A stretch of DNA of 10,494 nt, from positions 1 through 10,494 of the forward strand of contig CAMBEY010000083.1 in the NCBI GenBank assembly GCA_945865705.1, given 5' to 3'. The notes under the pieces were generated by a model. That model ran no database searches. It saw only the letters and a list, made by a program, of their open reading frames with translations, and was not told the origin of the DNA. This document shows, piece by piece, positions 6,034 to 10,494 of the stretch; the stretch's first letter is position 1, and every line of letters starts with the position of its first letter. This DNA is from Candidatus Sulfopaludibacter sp. SbA3. GTDB lineage: Bacteria > Acidobacteriota > Terriglobia > 2-12-FULL-54-10. The translations under genes were made by a program, and so were the position numbers.

Positions 6034-7377
6034 TCAACCGCCAAGACCAAATACGGTCTTGCGACCGAGGAAGCGCGCCTCCGCGCCCAGTTCGTCTTCG
6101 ATGCGCAGCAGGCGGTTGTACTTGGCGATGCGGTCGGAGCGGCTGGCTGAGCCAGTCTTGATTTGCCCCGCATCGGTGGCCACCGCGAGGTCGGCGATGA
6201 AGGAGTCTTCGGTCTCGCCGGAGCGGTGAGAGATGATCGAGCTGAATCCCGCGCGGCGGGCCATGGCAATCGCTTCGAGCGTTTCGGTCAGCGAGCCAAT
6301 CTGATTAACTTTGATCAGGATGGAGTTAGCGGCGTGCTCCTTGATGCCGCGCTCGAGTCGTTGCGTGTTAGTGACAAACAAATCGTCGCCCACCAACTGG
6401 ACCTTCGCGCCCATCGTCTTCACCATCAGCTTCCAGCCATCCCAATCATCCTCAGCGAGGCCGTCTTCGATAGAGACAATGGGATACTGACGCACCCAGT
6501 CGGCCCAGAACTCGACCATCTGCTCGGAGGTGTGGACGCTCTTATCCGACTTCTTGAAGATGTACTTGCCGTCTTTGTAAAGCTCACTGGTCGCCGGGTC
6601 CAGCGCCAGCATGATTTGCTCGCCGGCCTTGTAACCGGCGGCGTTGATGGCCTCCAGTATCTGCTCAATGGCCTCGGTGTTGGAGCGCAGGCTCGGCGCA
6701 AATCCGCCCTCGTCGCCCACCGCGGTGGAGAAACCTTTCTTGGCCAATACTTTCTTCAGGTGATGAAATACCTCGACACCCATGCGCAGCGCGTCGGAAA
6801 AATTCTCCGCGCCGACGGGCGCGACCATGAACTCCTGAAAATCAACATTGTTGTCTGAATGCGCGCCGCCATTGATGATGTTCATCAGCGGGAGCGGAAG
6901 CAATGTTCCTTTCGTCGCGCCAGTCGCCGCGCCGCTTAACCCAGCCAAATAGCGATAGAGCGGCAGGCCCGCCGCCACTGCCGCGGCGCGCGCGGTGGCC
7001 AGGGATACCGCCAGAATGGCGTTGGCTCCCAACTTCGATTTGTTCGGCGTTCCATCCAGATCAATCATCAAGCGGTCCACCGCCGCCTGTTCCCGCGCGT
7101 TCGTACCAGCCAACGCCGGGGCAATCACTTTGCCGATGTTCTCGACCGCCTTGCGAACACCTTTGCCAAGATAGCGTTTTGAATCGCCGTCGCGCAATTC
7201 AACAGCCTCGTGCTCCCCCGTCGATGCGCCACTCGGTACAGCCGCCCAGCCCATCGCGCCGCTGGATAAAGTGACTTCGGCTTCCACCGTGGGATTCCCG
7301 CGCGAATCCAGCACTTCCCTGCCCTTGACACTCTTTATCTTTGTATTTGTTATCTGGGTATCTACTTGCTGGCTCAT
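6034..7377 (-). CDS. eno: Enolase
   Basis: Phosphopyruvate hydratase, converting 2-phosphoglycerate to phosphoenolpyruvate in glycolysis; often also part of the RNA degradosome. The protein has 447 residues from the ATG at 7377, slightly longer than the usual 420-435, with an N-terminal extension of about 13 residues before IKSVKGREVLDSRGNPT. Key residues are visible: SGASTGEHE mobile loop (49-57), Glu223 in GDEGGFAP (proton donor), Mg2+ ligands Asp260 (LALDP), Glu304 (SIEDGL) and Asp331 (GDDLF), base Lys356 (IKVNQIG), and SHRSGETED (383-391). An in-frame GTG at 7392 lacks a Shine-Dalgarno, whereas the ATG has GAGG five bases upstream. It follows glgC on the same strand by about 54 bases and leads into the toxin-antitoxin genes. 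Confidence 0.98.
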   Translation of the reverse strand: MSQQVDTQITNTKIKSVKGREVLDSRGNPTVEAEVTLSSGAMGWAAVPSGASTGEHEAVELRDGDSKRYLGKGVRKAVENIGKVIAPALAGTNAREQAAVDRLMIDLDGTPNKSKLGANAILAVSLATARAAAVAAGLPLYRYLAGLSGAATGATKGTLLPLPLMNIINGGAHSDNNVDFQEFMVAPVGAENFSDALRMGVEVFHHLKKVLAKKGFSTAVGDEGGFAPSLRSNTEAIEQILEAINAAGYKAGEQIMLALDPATSELYKDGKYIFKKSDKSVHTSEQMVEFWADWVRQYPIVSIEDGLAEDDWDGWKLMVKTMGAKVQLVGDDLFVTNTQRLERGIKEHAANSILIKVNQIGSLTETLEAIAMARRAGFSSIISHRSGETEDSFIADLAVATDAGQIKTGSASRSDRIAKYNRLLRIEDELGAEARFLGRKTVFGLGG

Positions 7378-7431
7378 CGCCGCCTCGCTCACTCGGATTA
7401 ATAAAATGACTCACTCTACTTAATTACTCAC

Positions 7432-8664
7432 TCACGCCCATATCCCATCATCAGGTACGGGACGGCCCACCACCACCACGCCGGATTCAGTTACCGTGTA
7501 ACCCCTCTCGCGGTCCTGGTCCAGGTCATAGCCGATCTGCGTATTCTCTGGAATGGTTACATCGCGGTCAATGATGCAACGTCGCAGACGGCTGTAGCGG
7601 CCCACGTTGACGCCCGAAAACAGGATGGAGCCCTGCACCTCGGAAAAACTGTTCACGCGCACGTCAGGCGACAATATACTCTGGACCACACGGCCACCGC
7701 TGACTATGCAACCATGCGACACAATCGAGTCCAACGCCAGCCCCATGCGCGAGCCTTCTTGCGCGAAAACGAACTTCGTCGGCGGACTCTGTAGCGCCAT
7801 GGTGCGAATCGGCCAGTTGCGGTCATAAAGATTGAAAGTCGGCCGCACCGTTACCAGATCCATGTTGGCCTCATAGAAGGCGTCGAGCGTGCCGACATCC
7901 CGCCAATACAGAGCCTCCTGATGATTCTCGTCCACGAAGGGATAGGACATTACGCGATGGATTCCCACCATGTCGGGGATGATATTCTTGCCAAAATCGT
8001 GGGCCGAGCTCATGTCGCCAGCGTCCTTGCGCAGCATGGAGATCAGCTTCGACGCGGTAAACAGATAGATTCCCATCTAGGTCTGCGCCGTGCCTTCGCG
8101 TTGCAACTCCTCTAGCACCGCGCCCTGCGGCTTCTCCACAAAACCGGTGATGGCGCCGCCGGCATCCTGCTTGACCACGCCAAAGCGCGCGGCCTCCTCG
8201 GCCGGTTGCGGGATGGTGCCCACGGTAACATCAGCGCCCGTGCGCTTATGCTGCTCCAGCATCTTCTGGTAGTCCATCTTGTAGATGTGATCCGCGGCCA
8301 GCACCAGCACATAGTCGGGGTCCTCGATCAATATGCTGTAAATATTCTGGAAGACCGCGTCTGCCGTGCCTTGATACCAATGCTCGCCCACGCGTTTCAT
8401 TGGAGGGACGATTTCAATGAACTCGCCCATCTCGGGCGAAAAAATATTCCAGCCAAGCCGGATGTGGCGGTTCAGCGAAAGCGCTTTGTATTGCGTGAGG
8501 ATGAATATCTTGCGCAGGCCGGAGTTGATGCAGTTGCTTAAGGTAACGTCGATGATGCGGTAGATGGCGCCGAACGGCACGGCGGGCTTGGCGCGCTCGC
8601 GCGTCAACGGGAAGAGCCGTTCACCGGCCCCACCGGCGAGCAGAATGGTCAGAACTTTATCCAT
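7432..8664 (-). pseudogene. glgC: Glucose-1-phosphate adenylyltransferase, split by an in-frame TAG
   Basis: GlgC makes ADP-glucose from ATP and glucose-1-phosphate, the committed step of bacterial glycogen synthesis. The frame runs 410 codons from the ATG at 8664 (AGAAGGA just upstream) to TGA at 7432, but codon 196 (8079-8077) is TAG. Before it the nucleotidyltransferase domain looks intact: LLAGGAGERLFPLT (8-21), KPAVPFG (26-32), IDVTLSNCINSG (38-49), YQGTADAVFQN (97-107), AADHIYKMDY (123-132) and FVEKP (175-179). After it the frame continues directly with MGIYLF, DFGKNIIP, YWRDVGT, YDRNWPIRT and the C-terminal beta-helix domain. Total length is close to the usual 420-430. A single base change from a Ser or Leu codon would explain the stop. 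The ATG directly after the TAG could allow reinitiation, giving 195- and 214-residue halves. Gene identity is certain; its functional state is not. Confidence 0.9.
8077..8079 (-). other. In-frame amber codon within glgC
   Basis: The codon is TAG on the minus strand, immediately followed by ATG (8076-8074) in the same frame. It sits in the usually conserved A-S-M-G-I-Y segment, where a Ser is normal (TCG to TAG is one substitution). No frameshift accompanies it. rpsU in this window ends in TAG, so the codon is probably an ordinary stop in this organism rather than reassigned. Confidence 0.85.
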
Positions 8665-8769
8665 GACTTCCTTCTGATTGATGACCGCCGGAAGATACAA
8701 TCGGTGTCATTCCCAGCCGAGCGAGGAATAGCACGCCAAACAGTTTTCCAACGAGCTGCCAGAATTCTA

Positions 8770-8798
8770 TTGTCACAAGGCTCTAAACTTGAGATTAT
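8770..8798 (+). promoter_or_regulatory. Candidate sigma-70 promoter for rpsU
   Basis: TTGTCA (8770-8775; five of six to consensus) is followed after 17 bases by GATTAT (8793-8798; four of six). Transcription would start near 8805, leaving about 40 bases before the TTG start of rpsU at 8847 but only about 12 before the upstream ATG at 8817. The geometry therefore also supports the TTG start. Confidence 0.45.
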
Positions 8799-8823
8799 AG
8801 CTGCTGGCACAAAGAAATGCCAA
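8794..8823 (-). promoter_or_regulatory. Candidate sigma-70 promoter for glgC, overlapping the rpsU promoter
   Basis: On the minus strand TTGGCA (8823-8818; five of six) is followed after 18 bases by a perfect TATAAT (8799-8794). It would start transcription near 8787 and leave a leader of roughly 120 bases before glgC. Its -10 box occupies nearly the same bases as the rpsU -10 box, so the two promoters may compete or be coordinated. It could drive the whole glgC-to-gpmI series. Confidence 0.45.
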
Positions 8824-8846
8824 ACAAGCGAGGGGGTGTATTTACA

Positions 8847-9047
8847 TTGGCGGAAGTTAGACTCCAGGACGGCGAGTCCTTGGAAAACGCCCTGCGCCGC
8901 TTCAAGCGGAGAGTTCAGACCGAAGACATCATTAAAGAGGTCAAGAAGCATTCGTTCTATCTGAAACCCGGCGAGAAAAAGCGCGTAAAGCAAGCCCTTG
9001 CCCGCAAACGCAGCCGTAAGCGTTTTCGTCGTAGTGAAGGCGATTAG
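8847..9047 (+). CDS. rpsU: Small ribosomal subunit protein bS21, TTG start
   Basis: Small basic protein of the 30S subunit near the anti-Shine-Dalgarno end of 16S rRNA. The 66 residues read MAEVRLQDGESLENALRRF at the N-terminus, continue with KRRVQTEDIIKEVKK and HSFYLKPGEKKRVKQALARKR, and end in an Arg-rich tail, a full-length family match. The frame is also open from an ATG at 8817, but TTG at 8847 is preferred. It yields the canonical M-A-E-V start, and GAGGGGGTG, close to a perfect Shine-Dalgarno, lies eight bases upstream. The ATG has no comparable site and would place the Shine-Dalgarno inside the gene. It is divergent from glgC and followed by a terminator. Confidence 0.95.
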   Translation: MAEVRLQDGESLENALRRFKRRVQTEDIIKEVKKHSFYLKPGEKKRVKQALARKRSRKRFRRSEGD

Positions 9048-9074
9048 TTTTTGACATTTACAGTTTTATAATCC

Positions 9075-9106
9075 GGGCGTGCTGGCAGTTTGCGGCACGC
9101 CCTTTT
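9075..9106 (+). terminator. Factor-independent terminator after rpsU
   Basis: A perfect 8-bp G+C-rich stem (GGGCGTGC 9075-9082 with GCACGCCC 9095-9102) closes a 12-base loop and is followed by TTTT (9103-9106). It lies 27 bases after the rpsU stop, so the rpsU transcript is probably monocistronic. Confidence 0.8.
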
Positions 9107-9119
9107 CCTTGGAGTAAAC

Positions 9120-9203
9120 AGAGCCGCGCGCGTAAGCAAGCGGACCGGTTCGCCGATTTCCAGTGACCAATGAGCCGCTCCTCTCCCTTACGGTCGCGGC
9201 TCT
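9120..9203. repeat. 84-base imperfect inverted repeat upstream of the methylthiotransferase gene
   Basis: The ends are AGAGCCGCG (9120-9128) and its exact complement CGCGGCTCT (9195-9203). After a 2-base mismatch on each side come CGTAAG (9131-9136) and CTTACG (9187-9192), then AGCGG (9139-9143) and CCGCT (9175-9179) with an uneven gap. The transcript could fold into a long interrupted hairpin with a roughly 30-base loop. The look is that of a dispersed palindromic (REP or MITE-like) intergenic element, but only one copy is in this window. It ends 8 bases before the downstream start codon and could influence its expression. Confidence 0.65.
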
Positions 9204-9211
9204 GATACAAC

Positions 9212-10494
9212 ATGCCCAGCTACCACACCCGCAACTTCGGATGCCGCGCCAACCAGGCCGACGGCGCTGCCATCGAGCAGGACCTCGCGGCGCGCGGTTA
9301 CAAGGCCTCGCCTGACCACGCCTCCGCCGACGTGGTCATCCTGAACAGTTGCACGGTAACGTCCGCCGCCGACGCTGACCTGCGCCAGTCCGCCCGCCGC
9401 ATCCATCGTGACAATCCGCAAGCGCGCATCGTCATCACCGGCTGCTACGCGCAACGCCGCCCCAATGAGTTGGCCGCGCTGCCCGGTGTTGAATGGGTAG
9501 TGGGCAACGCGCATAAGTCGGAGATTGCGAAACTACTGGAAGCAAAGGAGGCAAAGGAAGCAGAGGAAAAAGCCGATGCGCCCATCCGTTCCTTTGCTTC
9601 CTTCTTCCCGGTCACGCAACTCTCCGCCAACCACCCCGACGATGACACAGCACCTCTGGGTTCAGTCGGGGGCGCAAAAATCCTCACTTCGGACATCTAT
9701 GCGCAACGCCAGTTCACCGCCGCACCATTTTTCGGCGGCACGGTCGAGGATCGCACACGGCCAAATCTGAAAATTCAGGATGGCTGCGACAACCGCTGCT
9801 CGTTCTGCATCATCCCGTCGGTGCGCGGCCTGAGCCGCAGTCTTGCGCCCGCCGAAGTCGTCGAGCAAGTACGGAGCCTCGCTGCCGCGGGCTACCGCGA
9901 AGTGGTCATCTCTGGCGTGAACCTCGGCCAGTACGGCCGCGACCTTCATGAACAAGGCCGCGCCCCACGATCAGGATTCACGCGGCTGCTGCGAAGAGTC
10001 TTAGATGAGACGCCGATAGAAAAGTTACGCCTCAGCTCAGTCGAACCGATGGACTTCACCGACGCGCTGCTCGACCTGATCGCCGCAACGCCGCGCATCG
10101 CGCGCCATATTCACGCGCCACTGCAGAGCGGCTCGGACCGCATCCTGCGCCTGATGCACCGCAAGTACCGCGCCGCGCGCTACCGCGAGCGCATCCTGGC
10201 AGCTTATGAGCGCTTCCCCAACGCGGCCTTCGGCGCCGATGTGATTGTGGGATTTCCCGGCGAGACCGACAGTGACTTCGAGCAGACCTACGCACTCATC
10301 GACTCACTGCCCATGACTTACCTGCATGTATTTCCCTACTCGCGCCGCCCCGGCACGCCCGCCGACCTGATGGCCGATCAGGTCCCGCCGCCAGTGATCC
10401 GCGAGCGCGGCCGCCTGCTGCGCGAACTCTCCGCGAGCAAGAATCAAGCCTTCCGCGAGCGGCAAGTGGGCCAGATACTCCACGCGCTCACCCT
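9212..10494 (+). CDS. mtaB: MiaB/MtaB-family tRNA methylthiotransferase (partial, 3' end beyond window)
   Basis: Radical SAM enzyme that adds a methylthio group to a modified adenosine at tRNA position 37. The ATG at 9212 opens a frame of 427 codons that reaches the window edge without a stop; the C-terminal TRAM domain is therefore mostly or wholly outside. The N-terminal UPF0004 domain has cluster cysteines Cys11 (NFGCRANQAD), Cys47 (NSCTVT) and Cys78 (ITGCYAQ). The radical SAM domain has IQDGCDNRCSFCIIP with Cys192, Cys196 and Cys199, then GVNLGQYG, RLSSVEPMD, HAPLQSGSD, GADVIVGFPGET and HVFPYSRRPGTPA. These blocks favour the MtaB (threonylcarbamoyl-adenosine) branch over MiaB or RimO, with moderate certainty. 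The linker between the two domains (about 108-165) is longer than usual and includes KEAKEAEEKA. No clear Shine-Dalgarno precedes the start, which lies just after an inverted repeat. Confidence 0.92.
   Translation, partial: MPSYHTRNFGCRANQADGAAIEQDLAARGYKASPDHASADVVILNSCTVTSAADADLRQSARRIHRDNPQARIVITGCYAQRRPNELAALPGVEWVVGNAHKSEIAKLLEAKEAKEAEEKADAPIRSFASFFPVTQLSANHPDDDTAPLGSVGGAKILTSDIYAQRQFTAAPFFGGTVEDRTRPNLKIQDGCDNRCSFCIIPSVRGLSRSLAPAEVVEQVRSLAAAGYREVVISGVNLGQYGRDLHEQGRAPRSGFTRLLRRVLDETPIEKLRLSSVEPMDFTDALLDLIAATPRIARHIHAPLQSGSDRILRLMHRKYRAARYRERILAAYERFPNAAFGADVIVGFPGETDSDFEQTYALIDSLPMTYLHVFPYSRRPGTPADLMADQVPPPVIRERGRLLRELSASKNQAFRERQVGQILHALT
9538..9601. repeat. 12-bp inverted repeat with purine-rich repeats inside the methylthiotransferase gene
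   Basis: GGAAGCAAAGGA (9538-9549) is matched exactly by TCCTTTGCTTCC (9590-9601) across a 40-base spacer. The left arm continues into imperfect repeats of a GCAAAGGA-like unit to about 9570. The frame stays open and encodes a Lys/Glu/Ala-rich linker on one arm and a Phe/Ser-rich stretch (RSFASFF) on the other. It may be an in-frame insertion of a short palindromic element. Confidence 0.6.

Noticed and set aside
6163..6858. 231-codon plus-strand frame opposite enolase
   Set aside because: Antisense shadow produced by the G+C-biased codons of eno; no independent motif or ribosome binding site.
8077..8079. Genome-wide reassignment of TAG as a sense codon
   Set aside because: rpsU in the same window ends at a TAG precisely where bS21 should end, so TAG appears to function as a normal stop.
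9051..9072. Perfect TTGACA and TATAAT hexamers just after rpsU
   Set aside because: They are separated by only 10 bases, far short of the 16-18 needed for a sigma-70 promoter, and no good -35 exists 17 bases before the TATAAT. The adjacent hairpin is also a terminator.

Overview
The window reads as a chromosomal segment of a G+C-rich bacterium, most likely an Acidobacteriota member. This is inferred from protein style, mainly the bS21 sequence with its SFYLKPGEK block and the local gene mix; no search was run. It is dominated by central carbon metabolism: phosphoglycerate kinase (pgk), cofactor-independent phosphoglycerate mutase (gpmI), enolase (eno) and ADP-glucose pyrophosphorylase (glgC). 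Pgk, GpmI and Eno carry out three consecutive steps of lower glycolysis, and GlgC opens glycogen synthesis.

Layout. Plus strand, 15-1235: pgk. Minus strand, 2559-1251: a possible small operon with a stand-alone degenerate receiver protein, an acidic-tailed protein of unknown function, and a candidate 47-residue ORF with a TTG start and a good Shine-Dalgarno. A gene-poor stretch follows at 2560-2891. Minus strand, 8664-2892: a tightly spaced series glgC > eno > antitoxin > RelE/ParE-type toxin > SIR2-like protein > gpmI. Gaps in it are about 10-55 bases, and the antitoxin and toxin overlap by 11 bases. Plus strand, 8847-9047: rpsU (ribosomal protein bS21), divergent from glgC across a short region where plausible promoters overlap on the two strands. 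A factor-independent terminator follows rpsU, then an 84-base imperfect inverted repeat, then a MiaB/MtaB-family tRNA methylthiotransferase (9212 onward) that runs off the right edge.

Two things stand out. First, a toxin-antitoxin pair and a stand-alone SIR2-like, probably NAD-processing, protein sit between eno and gpmI. The SIR2-like gene looks richer in A+T than its neighbours. This resembles a small defence or stress cassette inserted into a glycolytic operon and co-transcribed with it. Second, glgC carries an in-frame TAG codon exactly before its conserved MGIY segment, while everything on both sides still looks like intact GlgC. It is therefore a very recent pseudogene, a sequencing error, or a gene read by reinitiation or suppression.

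Several starts are moved downstream of the longest possible ORF because ribosome binding sites, family lengths or neighbour spacing favour it: gpmI 4445, SIR2-like 5448, antitoxin 5991, eno 7377, glgC 8664 and rpsU 8847 (a TTG start).
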